This document shows, piece by piece, positions 24,803 to 34,921 of a stretch of 64,000 nt of DNA. The first letter of the stretch is position 1, and each line of letters opens with the position of its first letter. Position numbers and translations under genes: made by a program. Below the pieces are notes generated by a model that worked only from the letters and a program-made list of their open reading frames with translations, was not told where the DNA came from and made no database searches. Source of the stretch: Streptomyces lydicus (GTDB lineage: Bacteria > Actinomycetota > Actinomycetes > Streptomycetales > Streptomycetaceae); contig NZ_RDTE01000003.1 in assembly GCF_004125265.1 (NCBI RefSeq), positions 1,984,001-2,048,000 of the forward strand. The letters run 5' to 3'.

Positions 24803-25579
24803 ATGTGGCTCTTCTTCTTCCTCCTCGCCTCGGCCGTGGCGGCGCTGTCCTGTGCGCTGCTGTGCCGTGCCGCGGTCGCCGCCGCGCGCACCACCCGGCC
24901 GTCGCCCGGGACCGCCCCGGCCCCCTCCACCGCGGGCGACCGCGCCGGGCTGACCCTCTACGAGGTGGCCTACCTCTCCGGCGGCCCGCACCGGCTCGCC
25001 GACCTCGTCCTGGTGCTGATGGCCCAGCAGCGGCGGCTGCTGCTCACCGACACCGGGTGGGCGACCGTCGTCGACCCGGTCGGCAAGGACGCCGTCGAGC
25101 GCGCCACCCTGACCGCCATGGGCCCGGAAGGACAGTGCCGCATACCGCAGATACGGGACACCCTCGTCGGGGATGTCGCGGTGCGGGAGGTGGCCGACCG
25201 GCTGGTGACCGACGGGCTGGCGCTGCCCGCCGCGGTCCGTCCGGGCGTCGCCACCGCCGTCCGCCTGGTGCGGGGCGCCGCCCTCCTGGTGCCGCTGTTC
25301 GCCGCCGCTGCCGCCTGGATGGCGCCGGCCGGCACGGACAACGGGCTGCTCCTGGGCTGGTTCGCGCTCCCGCTGATCCTCACCCTCGGCACCTGGGCCG
25401 TGGCCCGCTTCGAGCTCCACCCGTACAGCGACTGGGCCACCGACGCGGGGGGCCGGAAACTGCCCCGCACTTCCGGCTCTCCCGCCCCCCTTCCCCCTCT
25501 CACCTCGTTCGCCCTCCGAGGCCCCATCGCCCTCACCGACCCCACCTTGCGCGCCGCGCTCCACTCATCCGGGGCATAG
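24803..25579 (+). CDS. TIGR04222-like membrane protein without the Cys tail
   Basis: 258 residues. The N-terminal helix (LFFFLLASAVAALSCALLC) and following domain (YEVAYLSGGPHRLADLVLVLMAQQRRLLLTDTGW, VREVADRLVTDGL) parallel residues 40-130 of the preceding Cys-tailed protein, so the two are paralogues. Two further helices lie at about 165-180 and 187-205. It lacks the Gly/Cys tail and ends in a short Pro/Leu-rich stretch. ATG 24803 is the start. It may be a structural partner of the modified paralogue. Confidence 0.75.
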   Translation: MWLFFFLLASAVAALSCALLCRAAVAAARTTRPSPGTAPAPSTAGDRAGLTLYEVAYLSGGPHRLADLVLVLMAQQRRLLLTDTGWATVVDPVGKDAVERATLTAMGPEGQCRIPQIRDTLVGDVAVREVADRLVTDGLALPAAVRPGVATAVRLVRGAALLVPLFAAAAAWMAPAGTDNGLLLGWFALPLILTLGTWAVARFELHPYSDWATDAGGRKLPRTSGSPAPLPPLTSFALRGPIALTDPTLRAALHSSGA

Positions 25580-25663
25580 CCTCCGACACCGGTGCCAGGT
25601 GCTTTACATCGACAATCGCCGCCCCAACTATCCCTTTTGTATGCACACACGAAGGGACGGCCA

Positions 25664-27355
25664 GTGAGAGCACTTGCGTTGTACGGCACCATCGGGTCGC
25701 TGTTGGTGACCGCCCTCGCCACTGCCCCGGCAGGCGGCGCCACGGGGGCCGCCGCCACGCCACCCGCGCCCGTTGCCCACCGCATCGGCTTCGGCCGCTG
25801 CGCACCGGTGGAGCATCTGCCGTCGACCGTCGAGTGCGGCACCCTCACCGTTCCCCTCGACTATGCGCGCCCCGACGGCAAGAAGATCCATCTGACCGTC
25901 AGCCGGGTACGGGCCACCGCACACCGCGAACGGCAGGGAGCCCTGATCTTCAACCCCGGCGGCCCCGGCGCCTCCAGCATGGAATTCCCGCTCTACGGCG
26001 GGCTCCCCAAGTGGGACAAGCTGGCCCGGGCCTACGACTTCGTGGGCTATGCGCCGCGCGGGGTGGGCCGCTCGGCACCGCTGTCGTGCCAGGACCCCAA
26101 GGAGTTCGCCCAGGCGCCCACCGACAGCCGTCCGTACCCCGACGCGGCCTTCAAGCGCCGGAAATTGGCCCAGGCCAGGGCGTACGCCCGTGGCTGCGTC
26201 CGCCGGGCCGGCGCCGACCTGCCGTACTACAACTCCGTCAACAACGCCCGCGACCTGGACATGCTGCGGGCCGCGCTCGGCGAGAAGAAGCTGAACTTCA
26301 TGGGCGCCTCGTACGGGACGTACTTCGCGGCCCTCTATGCGACGCTCTTCCCCGGCCACGTCCGGCGGATGCTCTTCGACAGTGTCGTCAACCCCGCGCC
26401 CCGGCAGATCTGGTACCGCAACAACCTCGACCAGGACATCGCCTTCCAGCGCCGCTGGACCGACTGGCTGCGCTGGGCCGCCAGGCAGCACGGCCGCTAC
26501 CACCTCGGCACGACCGCGCGGGCGGTGCAGCACTCCTACGACACGGCCGCGCACAGGCTGCGCCGGCACCCGCTGGGCGGGAAGATCGGTGCCGGCCAGC
26601 TGCAGTCGGCGTTCCTCAAGACCGGCTACAACGACGCCTTCTGGCCGCGGAGCGCCGAGGCGCTGTCGGGGTATCTGCACGGGGACCCCAAGCCGCTGAT
26701 GGCCCAGGCGATGCCGCGGTCCGACGGCGCCAGGGCCGAGGAGAACGGCAACGCCGTCTACACCGCCGTCGAGTGCAATGACGCACGCTGGCCGCACGAC
26801 TGGCACACCTGGGACCGGGACAACACCGAGGTCGCCCGGACCGCGCCGTTCGAGACCTGGGACAACGCCTGGATGAACCTGCCCTGCGCCTTCTGGCCCG
26901 ACCGGTGGCGGACCGCCACCGCCGAGCTCGGCGCCGCCGCGGAGCAGGCCGGGCACCACACCACCGGGCAGGACCTGGCCGAAGCCGCCCGTCATGCGAC
27001 CTCGGCCGCGTTCGACGAGGTGCTCGACGGGCAGCGCGGTCCGCTCGACGTCCACACGGCGCCCGGCGCGCTGCCGCCGGTGCTGCTGCTGGCGGCCGAG
27101 CGGGACGCGGCGACCCCGTACAAGGGTGCGCTGGAGCTGCAGCGGCGGCTGCCCGGCTCCTCGCTGGTCACCGAGAACGGGGCGGGCACCCACGGCATCG
27201 CGTTCGGCGAGAACGCCTGTGTGAACCGGTACGTGGAGGCCTATCTGCTGCACGGGAAGATCCCGGCGCGCAAGGTGTACTGCACGCCGCGCACGGAGCC
27301 GGCGCCGGGCCAGCAGATGACCCGGGCGCAGCAGCACGCCGTACCGGGCAAGTAG
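25664..27355 (+). CDS. Secreted alpha/beta hydrolase, tripeptidyl-aminopeptidase (Tap/S33) family
   Basis: 563 residues. A Sec-type signal peptide (LALYGTIGSLLVTALATAPAGGA) precedes the mature protein. The S33 pattern is clear: NPGGPGASS oxyanion region, nucleophile S216 in MGASYGTYF, Asp in LAAERDAATPYKGALEL and His in GAGTHGIAF. Relatives in Streptomyces cleave tripeptides from secreted proteins. GTG 25664 has GAAGGGA about 8 nt upstream. It appears monocistronic. Confidence 0.88.
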   Translation: MRALALYGTIGSLLVTALATAPAGGATGAAATPPAPVAHRIGFGRCAPVEHLPSTVECGTLTVPLDYARPDGKKIHLTVSRVRATAHRERQGALIFNPGGPGASSMEFPLYGGLPKWDKLARAYDFVGYAPRGVGRSAPLSCQDPKEFAQAPTDSRPYPDAAFKRRKLAQARAYARGCVRRAGADLPYYNSVNNARDLDMLRAALGEKKLNFMGASYGTYFAALYATLFPGHVRRMLFDSVVNPAPRQIWYRNNLDQDIAFQRRWTDWLRWAARQHGRYHLGTTARAVQHSYDTAAHRLRRHPLGGKIGAGQLQSAFLKTGYNDAFWPRSAEALSGYLHGDPKPLMAQAMPRSDGARAEENGNAVYTAVECNDARWPHDWHTWDRDNTEVARTAPFETWDNAWMNLPCAFWPDRWRTATAELGAAAEQAGHHTTGQDLAEAARHATSAAFDEVLDGQRGPLDVHTAPGALPPVLLLAAERDAATPYKGALELQRRLPGSSLVTENGAGTHGIAFGENACVNRYVEAYLLHGKIPARKVYCTPRTEPAPGQQMTRAQQHAVPGK

Positions 27356-27371
27356 CGGACCGGGTACGCCG

Positions 27372-27401
27372 ACGGGCCGTCCCCGGGAGGGGGCGGCCCG
27401 T
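27372..27401. terminator. Hairpin between convergent genes
   Basis: ACGGGCCG and CGGCCCGT enclose a CCCC/GGGG inner stem and a short loop. It separates the aminopeptidase gene from hemQ. Confidence 0.65.
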
Positions 27402-27462
27402 GGTGCTGTGTGCGCGGCCCGCACCGGCCCGGGCTCCCGGGCCGGACGCACCGCGCGCCCGG

Positions 27463-28215
27463 TTACGCCAGGCCCGCGACCAGCTCGGAGACCGGCTTGC
27501 GGCGCCCGGTGTAGAAGGGGATCTCCTCGCGGACGTGCATCCGCGCCTCGGAGCCGCGCAGATGACGCATCAGGTCGACGATGCGGTAGAGATCGTCGGC
27601 CTCGAACGCGAGCACCCACTCGTAGTCGCCCAGCGAGAACGACGGCACCGTGTTGGCGCGCACGTCCGGGAAGCCACGGGCCATCTTGCCGTGGTCGGCC
27701 AGCATCCGGCGGCGGTCCTCGTCGGGCAGGAGGTACCACTCGTAGGAGCGCACGAAGGGGTAGACGCTCACATAGGCACGCGGCTCCTCGTCGGCCAGGA
27801 AGGCCGGGATGTGCGACTTGTTGAACTCGGCGGGGCGGTGCAGGGCCATGTTCGACCACACCGGCTCCAGCACCCGGCCCAGCCGGGTACGGCGGAAGAG
27901 GTTGTACGCCTCCTGGAGGGCGCCCGAGCTCTCCGAGTGCCACCAGATCATGACGTCGGCGTCGGCGCGCAGGCCGGACACGTCGTAGGTGCCGCGCACC
28001 ACCACGTCCTTGGCCGCGAGCTGCGCGAACAGCTCCTCGACCTCCTCGGCGTAGCCGCTGCGGTCCTCCGGGAGGACGTCGCGCAGCTTGAACACCGACC
28101 AGAGGGTGTAGCGGATGATCTCGTTGAGGTCCTTGGCCTTCTTGCCGGCGTGCGGAACCTTCTCGGGCGCCGCGGGTGCCTGCGGCGCGGAAGCGGGAGT
28201 GGAAGCGTCTGTCAT
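27463..28215 (-). CDS. hemQ: Coproheme decarboxylase (chlorite-dismutase family)
   Basis: 250 residues. HemQ (ChdC) makes heme b from coproheme in the last step of the coproporphyrin-dependent route used by actinobacteria. Visible family features are [52 protein letters not shown] and [46 protein letters not shown] 28215 is listed; ATG 28224, only 2 nt after the hemG stop, is equally possible. Cotranscribed with hemG. Confidence 0.93.
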   Translation of the reverse strand: MTDASTPASAPQAPAAPEKVPHAGKKAKDLNEIIRYTLWSVFKLRDVLPEDRSGYAEEVEELFAQLAAKDVVVRGTYDVSGLRADADVMIWWHSESSGALQEAYNLFRRTRLGRVLEPVWSNMALHRPAEFNKSHIPAFLADEEPRAYVSVYPFVRSYEWYLLPDEDRRRMLADHGKMARGFPDVRANTVPSFSLGDYEWVLAFEADDLYRIVDLMRHLRGSEARMHVREEIPFYTGRRKPVSELVAGLA

Positions 28216-28226
28216 ACCGTCCATTC

Positions 28227-29690
28227 TCACTCGGCGGGGACGGAGTCCTGGCGCAGGGTGGTGAGGATGTCGTCGGCGGCCGTGCGGCCCGAGGCGATAC
28301 AGGCCGGGATGCCGACGCCCCCGTAGAGCGCGCCGCACACCCGCAGGCCCGGCAGCTGCGCCACACCGTCGCGGATGCGGGCCACCCGCGCCAGGTGGCC
28401 GACCGGGTACTGGGGCAGCCCGCCGTCCCAGCGGGTGACCGTCGAGGCGACCGGCGCGGCGGTCAGCCCGACCGCCTCGCGCAGGTCGGCGCGCGAGAAG
28501 CCGACGAGCTCGGAGTCCGCACGCGTCAGGTCCTCCTCGTCGCCGTGGCGGCCGATCGAGGTGCGCAGCACGAAGAGGTCCGGGTCGAAGCGGCCTGACC
28601 AGCCCCACTTGTTGCCGGAGAAGGTGGACGCCTTGATCTTGCGGCCGTCCACGGGCGGGACCAGGAAGCCGCTGCCGGTCAGCCGCCCTTCGACGTCGGC
28701 GCGGCGGAAGGCCATGGTCACCAGGGCCATGGAGGCGTACTCGACGGAGTCCAGCTCGGCGGCCGCGGGCCGGCAGACGGGGGCGAGGAGGCGGGCCGCG
28801 GCCTGCGCGGGGGTGGCGAGGACGACGGCGTCGGCGGTGAGCGCGGCGCCGCCGAGGTCGAGCTGCCAGCCGTCGGGGGTGCGCCGCACCGCGGTGACCG
28901 GCGTGCCGGTGCGGATCTCGCCGCCCTTGGCCCGTACGGCGTCGGCCACCGCGCCCGGCAGCGTCCCGATGCCGCCCTCGATGCCCATGAAGACGGGTCC
29001 GGTGGCGGCGGCCCCGGCCTGGTGGACGGTCGCGGCGGTGCGCGCCTGGATGCCCCGTACGCCGTCGAGCAGGGAGCGGTGCGTCCGCGCGGCCTCGAAG
29101 AGCGCGGGGACGGCGGCACGCATCGAGATCCGGTACGCGTCGCCCGCGTACACCCCGCCGAGCAGGGGCTCCACGAGCCGGTCGACGACCTCGCGGCCCA
29201 GTCGCCGGGCGACATAGGTGCCGACGGCGACGTCCTCGCCGACCTCGGTGCGCGGCAGCCGGGCGTCCTCGTCGATCCGGGCGATGCCCTCCGGGGAGAG
29301 CACACCGGAGGCGGTGAGCGGGCCGAGGTCCCCGGGGACGCCCATGACATGCCCCGTGGGCATCGGCCGCAGCGCGCCGCGCGTCCACAGACGGGCACCG
29401 GCCGTGGCAGGCGGCTGCAGCCGGTCGCCGATCCCGACGGCGCGCGCGAGATCCACCGCCTCCGGCCGCCTGGCCAGCATCGATTCGGCGCCCAGATCGA
29501 CCGGCACGCCCGCGATCTCGCCCGCCCGCAGCTTGCCGCCGAGCCGGTCCGCCGCTTCCAGGACGGTCACCCGGGCGCCGCCTTCGAGCAGACGGTGCGC
29601 CGCCGCGAGCCCGGAGATGCCTCCGCCGATGACGACCACATGACCGGTGCTGCCGGGCCCTGGGCCCGTGGGGGGGTGCGCTGCGCTCAT
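28227..29690 (-). CDS. hemG: Coproporphyrinogen III/protoporphyrinogen oxidase, FAD-dependent
   Basis: 487 residues. The FAD-binding motif [36 protein letters not shown] is at the N-terminus, and the protoporphyrinogen-oxidase-type C-terminal motif [26 protein letters not shown] closes the dinucleotide fold. In Gram-positive bacteria this enzyme (also named HemY or CgoX) oxidises coproporphyrinogen III to coproporphyrin III, which fits the adjacent hemQ. It is divergent from a thiolase gene over 219 nt. Confidence 0.92.
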   Translation of the reverse strand: MSAAHPPTGPGPGSTGHVVVIGGGISGLAAAHRLLEGGARVTVLEAADRLGGKLRAGEIAGVPVDLGAESMLARRPEAVDLARAVGIGDRLQPPATAGARLWTRGALRPMPTGHVMGVPGDLGPLTASGVLSPEGIARIDEDARLPRTEVGEDVAVGTYVARRLGREVVDRLVEPLLGGVYAGDAYRISMRAAVPALFEAARTHRSLLDGVRGIQARTAATVHQAGAAATGPVFMGIEGGIGTLPGAVADAVRAKGGEIRTGTPVTAVRRTPDGWQLDLGGAALTADAVVLATPAQAAARLLAPVCRPAAAELDSVEYASMALVTMAFRRADVEGRLTGSGFLVPPVDGRKIKASTFSGNKWGWSGRFDPDLFVLRTSIGRHGDEEDLTRADSELVGFSRADLREAVGLTAAPVASTVTRWDGGLPQYPVGHLARVARIRDGVAQLPGLRVCGALYGGVGIPACIASGRTAADDILTTLRQDSVPAE

Positions 29691-29909
29691 GCCCCCACTC
29701 TCTCAGAGCGCACCGGCGGGGCCGGGGCCGGATGAGAAGCCGCGCGCACCGTCCGCGGCGGGCGGGCAAGCGGAGCGGCAGACGGGCGGTCACGGTGTCC
29801 GGGAGCCCCGTTGACAGCGGGCAGCGGCGGGCAAAGACTCGGGGGCGGCGGCCGGCGATCTTCGTACCGTCCGCCGACCGTCGAGCCGGGACAGCGAGGA
29901 CAGGGCCTG

Positions 29910-31106
29910 ATGACCGACCCACGCGTACGGGATGTGTACATCGTCGATGCCGTACGGACCCCCGTCGGCAAGTACGGCGGCGCGCTGGCCGCGGTCCGGC
30001 CGGACGATCTCGCCGCCCATGTGGTGCGGGCGCTGGTGGACCGCACACCGGACCTCGACCCGGCGCGGATCGACGACGTCTGTTTCGGCGACGCGAACGG
30101 CGCGGGCGAGGACAACCGCAATGTGGCGCGGATGGCGGTGCTGCTGGCCGGGCTGCCGGTGACCGTCCCCGGCGTGACCGTGAACCGGCTGTGCGGGTCC
30201 GGTCTGGAGGCGGTCATCCAGGCGGCGCGGGCCATTGCGCACGGCGATGCGCATATCGCGGTGGCGGGCGGTGTGGAGTCGATGAGCCGGGCGCCCTATG
30301 TGCTGCGCAAGCCCGAACGCGCCTTCCCCGCGGGCCATCAGGAGATGTTCTCCTCGACGCTGGGCTGGCGGATGGTCAATCCGCGGATGGCCCCCGAGTG
30401 GACGGTGGCGCTGGGCGAGGGCGCCGAGCTGATCGCCGACCGGCACGGCATCACCCGCGAGCAGCAGGACGTCTTCGCGCTGGCCAGCCATCAAAAGGCG
30501 GTCCGCGCCTGGCGGGAGGGCGCCTACGACGGCGAGGTGGTGCCACTGCCGGAGGTGGACCTGCCGCGGGACGAGGCGATCCGGGAGGCGTCGTCCCTGG
30601 AGTCGCTGTCCAAGCTGAAGCCGGTGTTCCGCACGGCCGGGGGCACGGTCACCGCCGGGAACTCCTCGCCGCTCAACGACGGTGCGGCGGCCCTGCTGCT
30701 GGTGGACGAGGAGGGCCTGCGGGCCACCGGCCGCGAACCACTGGCCCGTATCCGTGCGAGCGCGGTGACCGGTATCGAGCCTCAGCTGTTCGGCCTGGGG
30801 CCGGTGGAGGCGGTGCGGCGGGCCCTGGAGCGGTCCGGGCGCGGCTTCGCCGAGGTGGCGACGTTCGAGCTCAACGAGGCTTTCGCGGCCCAGGCGTTGG
30901 GCTGCCTCGGGCAGTGGCCCGACCTGGACCCCGCCGTGGTCAATCCGCGCGGCGGCGCCATCGCCATCGGCCACCCGCTGGGGGCCTCCGGTGCCCGTCT
31001 CGCGGGGGCGGTGGCCCACCAGCTCGCCGCGCTGGGTTCGGGTACCGGGCTCGCCGCGCTGTGCATCGGCGTGGGGCAGGGGCTCGCGCTGGTCCTGGAG
31101 CGCTGA
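29910..31106 (+). CDS. Acetyl-CoA acyltransferase (thiolase), PcaF-like
   Basis: 398 residues, usual thiolase length. Nucleophile Cys in [22 protein letters not shown]is motif and C-terminal LCIGVGQG Cys motif are present. [33 protein letters not shown] is characteristic of beta-ketoadipyl-CoA thiolases (PcaF), but no other protocatechuate genes are nearby, so the physiological substrate is uncertain. ATG 29910 follows GAGGACAGGG. The next gene encodes a CoA-related flavoprotein 101 nt downstream. Confidence 0.85.
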   Translation: MTDPRVRDVYIVDAVRTPVGKYGGALAAVRPDDLAAHVVRALVDRTPDLDPARIDDVCFGDANGAGEDNRNVARMAVLLAGLPVTVPGVTVNRLCGSGLEAVIQAARAIAHGDAHIAVAGGVESMSRAPYVLRKPERAFPAGHQEMFSSTLGWRMVNPRMAPEWTVALGEGAELIADRHGITREQQDVFALASHQKAVRAWREGAYDGEVVPLPEVDLPRDEAIREASSLESLSKLKPVFRTAGGTVTAGNSSPLNDGAAALLLVDEEGLRATGREPLARIRASAVTGIEPQLFGLGPVEAVRRALERSGRGFAEVATFELNEAFAAQALGCLGQWPDLDPAVVNPRGGAIAIGHPLGASGARLAGAVAHQLAALGSGTGLAALCIGVGQGLALVLER

Positions 31107-31207
31107 GCACCGCGGCGCGGTCCGGCCCGTAATCTGGCCGGCGGAAGCGAGCGGCACCCTGCGCATACGGCGCGGCGGTGCCGGCACTCGGCGAAGGGGC
31201 ACAGGGC

Positions 31208-32605
31208 ATGGCGGCGGAGCACCTGGTCATTGTCGGCGGCGATGCGGCGGGGATGGCCGCCGCCTCGCAGGCACGCCGGCTGCGGAAGCCGGCCGAGCTG
31301 GCGATCACCGCGTTCGAGCGCGGCCACTACACCTCGTACTCCGCCTGCGGTATCCCGTACTGGGTGGGCGGCGAGGTCGACGGCCCGGACGCGCTGATCG
31401 CCCGCACGGCGGAGGAACACCGCGCCCGGGACATCGATCTGCGGATGCGCTGCGAGGTCACCGAACTCGACCTGGACCGGGGCCGGGTACGTACCCGGGA
31501 GCTGGACGACGGCGGCCGGGAGTCCTGGACCGGCTTCGACAAGCTGGTGCTGGCGACCGGTGCGCGCCCGCGCCGGCCCGGTCTGCCGGGGATCGACGCA
31601 CCCGGCGTGCACGGGGTGCAGACGCTGGACGACGGCAGGGCCCTGCTGGACAGCCTCGACGCCTCCCCGGGCCGACGGGCGGTCGTCGTCGGCGCCGGCT
31701 ACATCGGTGTCGAGATGGCCGAGGCCCTGATCCACCGCGGCTACCAGGTCACCGTCCTGGAGCAGAGCACACAGCCGATGTCCACCCTCGACCCGGACAT
31801 GGGCGCGCTGGTCCACGAGGCGATGTGCGCGCTGGGCATCGAGACCGTGCGCGGGGCGACCGTCACCGGTGTGCTGACCGACGAGGGGAGCACCCCCGGG
31901 GGCGGCCGGGTCCGCGCGGTCACCACCGAGGACGCCGAGTACCCGGCAGATGTGGTCGTGCTGGGCCTGGGCGTGCGCCCCGAGACCACGCTCGCCGCCG
32001 CGGCCGGTCTGCCGCTGGGCGCGTCCGGCGGGCTGCTCACCGACCTCGCCATGCGGGTGCGCGGCCACGACCGCATCTGGGCGGGCGGCGACTGCGTCGA
32101 GGTCCTTGACCTGGTCTCCGGGCAGCTGCGCCATATCCCGCTGGGCACCCACGCCAACAAGCACGGGCAGGTCATCGGCACCAATGCGGGCGGCGGCTAT
32201 GCGACCTTCCCCGGTGTCGTCGGCACGGCCGTCAGCAAGGTCTGCGATCTGGAGATCGCCCGGACGGGGCTGCTGGAGCGCGAGGCGCGGGCCGCCGGAC
32301 TGCGCTTCGTCACGGTGACCGTCGAGGCCGGCAACCGCGCCGGCTACTACCCCGGCGCCCGCCCGATGCACGTCAAGATGCTCGCCGAGCGCCGTACGGG
32401 CCGGCTGCTGGGGGTGCAGATCGTCGGCCGCGAGGGCGCCGGCAAGCGGGTGGACATCGCGGCGGTCGCGCTGACGGCCGGGATGACGGTGGAGCAGATG
32501 ATCATGCTCGACCTCGGCTACGCCCCGCCGTTCTCGCCGGTCTGGGACCCCGTCCTGGTGGCGGCCCGCAAGGCCGTCGGTGCCGTACGGGAGGCCGGGG
32601 CCTGA
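31208..32605 (+). CDS. CoA-disulfide reductase-like FAD/NAD(P) oxidoreductase
   Basis: 465 residues. N-terminal FAD motif HLVIVGGDAAGMAAAS, a single redox Cys47 in YSACGIPYWVGG as in CoA-disulfide reductase and NADH oxidase, NAD(P) motif VVVGAGYIGVEMAE, FAD-binding IWAGGDCVE, and a C-terminal dimerisation domain with GAGKRVDIAAVAL. It probably reduces CoA disulfide or a related persulfide. ATG 31208 follows GAAGGGG. It may share a transcript with the thiolase. Confidence 0.85.
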   Translation: MAAEHLVIVGGDAAGMAAASQARRLRKPAELAITAFERGHYTSYSACGIPYWVGGEVDGPDALIARTAEEHRARDIDLRMRCEVTELDLDRGRVRTRELDDGGRESWTGFDKLVLATGARPRRPGLPGIDAPGVHGVQTLDDGRALLDSLDASPGRRAVVVGAGYIGVEMAEALIHRGYQVTVLEQSTQPMSTLDPDMGALVHEAMCALGIETVRGATVTGVLTDEGSTPGGGRVRAVTTEDAEYPADVVVLGLGVRPETTLAAAAGLPLGASGGLLTDLAMRVRGHDRIWAGGDCVEVLDLVSGQLRHIPLGTHANKHGQVIGTNAGGGYATFPGVVGTAVSKVCDLEIARTGLLEREARAAGLRFVTVTVEAGNRAGYYPGARPMHVKMLAERRTGRLLGVQIVGREGAGKRVDIAAVALTAGMTVEQMIMLDLGYAPPFSPVWDPVLVAARKAVGAVREAGA

Positions 32606-32662
32606 CACACCGCGGGCGCCGGCCCGCCGGCCCCGGATCCGTCGCCGTCCGCCGCGCTCGGC

Positions 32663-33730
32663 TCAGCGCGCCGTCTGCGTGTGGACGTACTCGACGAGGC
32701 GGGTCAGTGCGTCCGGGTCGGTGGAGGGCAGGACACCGTGGCCGAGGTTGAAGATGTGGCCCTCCAGCCCGGCGGCCGCGTCCAGCACCTCGCGGGCCTT
32801 GGTCTCGACGGCCTCGCGGGGCGCGAAGAGCACGGCCGGGTCGATGTTGCCCTGCAGCGCCTTGCCGGGACCGACCCGGCGGGCCGCCTCGTCCATCGGG
32901 ACCCGCCAGTCGGCGCCGACGACATCCGCGCCCGCCTCGCCCATCAGGCCGAGGAGTTCGCCGGTGCCGACGCCGAAGTGGATCCGCGGGACGCCCAGGC
33001 CCTCGACCGCCCGGAAGACCTTGGCGGAGGCGGGCATCACCGAGCGGCGGTAGTCGGCCGGCGAGAGCGCGCCGACCCAGGAGTCGAAGAGCTGGACGGC
33101 GCTCGCCCCGGCCTCGATCTGGACCTTGAGGAAGGCCGCGGTGATGTCGGCGAGCCGGTCCAGGAGGTCGGCCCACAGCTGCGGGTCGCCGTACATCAGG
33201 GCCTTGGTGCGCTCGTGGTTGCGGGACGGGCCGCCCTCGACGAGGTAGCTGGCGAGCGTGAAGGGCGCACCGGCGAAGCCGATCAGGGGCGTGGTGCCCA
33301 GCTCGCGGACGAGCATGCCGATGGCCTCGGTGACGTACGAGACGTCACCGGGCTCCAGGGTGCGCAGCTGCGCCAGGTCGGCGCGGGTGCGGATCGGGTT
33401 CTCGACGACCGGGCCGACGCCGGGCTTGATGTCGAGGTCGATGCCGATGGCCTTGAGGGGGACCACGATGTCGCTGAAGTAGATGGCGGCGTCGACGCCG
33501 TGGCGGCGCACGGGCTGCAGGGTGATCTCGGTGACGAGATCGGGCCGCATGCAGGAGTCGAGCATCGCGATGCCCTCGCGGACCTTGCGGTACTCGGGCA
33601 GTGAGCGCCCGGCCTGGCGCATGAACCACACCGGGGTGTGCGGCACCGGCTCACGCCGGCACGCCTTGAGGAAAGCCGAGTCGTGTGTACCGGTCTGCTG
33701 CTGGCCCGTGGGGCATTCGTTGGCGCTCAC
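32663..33730 (-). CDS. hemE: Uroporphyrinogen decarboxylase
   Basis: 355 residues. Converts uroporphyrinogen III to coproporphyrinogen III, feeding HemG and HemQ. The signature [16 protein letters not shown] is near the N-terminus, followed by [48 protein letters not shown] and [13 protein letters not shown]. The start GTG 33730 (VSANECPTG) is preceded by a weak ribosome site. It is separated from the hemG-hemQ pair by the two + strand genes. It is divergent from the DUF3000 gene. Confidence 0.95.
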   Translation of the reverse strand: MSANECPTGQQQTGTHDSAFLKACRREPVPHTPVWFMRQAGRSLPEYRKVREGIAMLDSCMRPDLVTEITLQPVRRHGVDAAIYFSDIVVPLKAIGIDLDIKPGVGPVVENPIRTRADLAQLRTLEPGDVSYVTEAIGMLVRELGTTPLIGFAGAPFTLASYLVEGGPSRNHERTKALMYGDPQLWADLLDRLADITAAFLKVQIEAGASAVQLFDSWVGALSPADYRRSVMPASAKVFRAVEGLGVPRIHFGVGTGELLGLMGEAGADVVGADWRVPMDEAARRVGPGKALQGNIDPAVLFAPREAVETKAREVLDAAAGLEGHIFNLGHGVLPSTDPDALTRLVEYVHTQTAR

Positions 33731-33877
33731 GTCCCAAATCTTCGCACGCCGGGCCGCACGCCCAACGGGCCAGGTGGCCGATATCTCCACATGCGCCCGA
33801 AGGCGCCTCCGAATGGGCGACGCGCGCACCGGGTGTCCTCCCCGTATGCGGGCCCGGTTCCGCCTAATCTTCCGGGC

Positions 33878-34534
33878 ATGGCTGCGGCTCACGAACACCT
33901 CGCGGACGGCGCGGACGAGGCCCCGATCCCCTTCCGTCAGGCGGTCGAAGCGCTCCGCGCGGCACGACTGCGGCCGGAGATCGAGATCGATCCGACGCCC
34001 GCCCCCAAACGGCTCGCCCCGTATGCGTACGCGCTGGAGGCGGCGGTCGTCGAACGCGGCTCGGGTCCGGGCGGCGAGGACAAGGATCTGGCGGACGGCC
34101 GGCTGGTGGTGCTGCACAACCCGGCCGGTGACGACACCTGGCAGGGCACCTTCCGGGTGGTGACGCTGGCGCGTGCGGAGCTGGAGCCGGAGATGGGCGC
34201 CGATCCGCTGCTGCCGGAGGTGTCCTGGTCCTGGCTCACCGGTGCGCTGGATGCGCGCGGGGTGCGCTACGGCGCACCCAGTGGCACGGTGACCCGAGCC
34301 GGCTCGCACTACTTCGGCGGCCTCGCGGCGCGCGAGCCCGCCACGCAGATCGAGATCCGGGCGTCATGGACACCGGCCGAGGGCCCTGGCGGGGTGCCGG
34401 AGCTGGCGGTGCATCTGTCGGCGTGGTGCGATCTGCTCTGCCAGGTAGCGGGCCTGCCGCCGGCCACGCCCGATATGACGCCGCGCGGCGGGATCGTCCC
34501 GCTGCCCAAGCGCCGCGGTGCACAGCCCCGCTGA
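33878..34534 (+). CDS. DUF3000-domain protein
   Basis: 218 residues, an actinobacteria-specific conserved family without known function. Typical parts are [83 protein letters not shown] and [18 protein letters not shown]. No signal or membrane segment. ATG 33878 is the first start that gives the family N-terminus. Confidence 0.85.
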   Translation: MAAAHEHLADGADEAPIPFRQAVEALRAARLRPEIEIDPTPAPKRLAPYAYALEAAVVERGSGPGGEDKDLADGRLVVLHNPAGDDTWQGTFRVVTLARAELEPEMGADPLLPEVSWSWLTGALDARGVRYGAPSGTVTRAGSHYFGGLAAREPATQIEIRASWTPAEGPGGVPELAVHLSAWCDLLCQVAGLPPATPDMTPRGGIVPLPKRRGAQPR

Positions 34535-34549
34535 GCTGCCTTTCCCCCG

Positions 34550-34625
34550 TTTCCCGGCCTCGATGAGCACCTGCTTTCCCGGCCTCCAATGAGCACCTGC
34601 GTGAGCACGTGGGTGAGCACATGTG
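34550..34625 (+). repeat. TGAGCAC tandem repeats (26-bp and 12-bp units)
   Basis: TGAGCAC occurs at 34564, 34590, 34602 and 34614. The first two sit in a 25/26-bp duplicated unit beginning TTTCCCGGCCTC; the last three are exactly 12 bp apart. The block follows the DUF3000 stop directly. Confidence 0.75.
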
Positions 34626-34718
34626 CGCGGAGCCGGTCCGGTGGTGCGCCCGCGTCGGCCGGCGCCGTGATCACCGCGACGTCGCCTCTTGCGGGAATCC
34701 GGACGGGATTGCGTACGG

Positions 34719-34810
34719 CTTTGATCATCTTGGTGCACACCCGGTGCCCACCTCTGATCGATCACCCATCCGATTTGCCCGAATTGCCCCTAACTAAATC
34801 GTGATCAAAG
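34719..34810. promoter_or_regulatory. Long-range 9-bp dyad before the response regulator
   Basis: CTTTGATCA and TGATCAAAG are perfect inverted copies 74 nt apart, bracketing the likely promoter 112-203 nt before the start. Two operator half-sites for looping, or chance, are both possible. Confidence 0.35.
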
Positions 34811-34921
34811 TCTAAAGTCCCGCCGGATTGCTGCCGAAGAGGTCAGTGACCCTTCAAACACGGATTCTTCCGGCTTCCCCCAGCCGGCTTCCGTCCCTCG
34901 CCACTCCCCCCAGGAGGCCCG

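Larger units (their letters stand above)
34535..34921. other. Intergenic region upstream of the orphan response regulator
   Basis: The left half holds tandem TGAGCAC repeats (34550-34625). The right half holds a long-range dyad, CTTTGATCA (34719-34727) with TGATCAAAG (34802-34810), and an AT-rich stretch ending in tctaaagtcc that is the likely promoter. No convincing gene lies in it. Confidence 0.5.

Noticed and set aside
28227..33730. A single hem operon
   Set aside because: hemE is separated from hemG-hemQ by two genes on the opposite strand, so they cannot be one transcript.
34550..34625. Repeat cluster considered as CRISPR
   Set aside because: Units are 12-26 bp with no unique spacers of 30-40 bp and no cas genes nearby.
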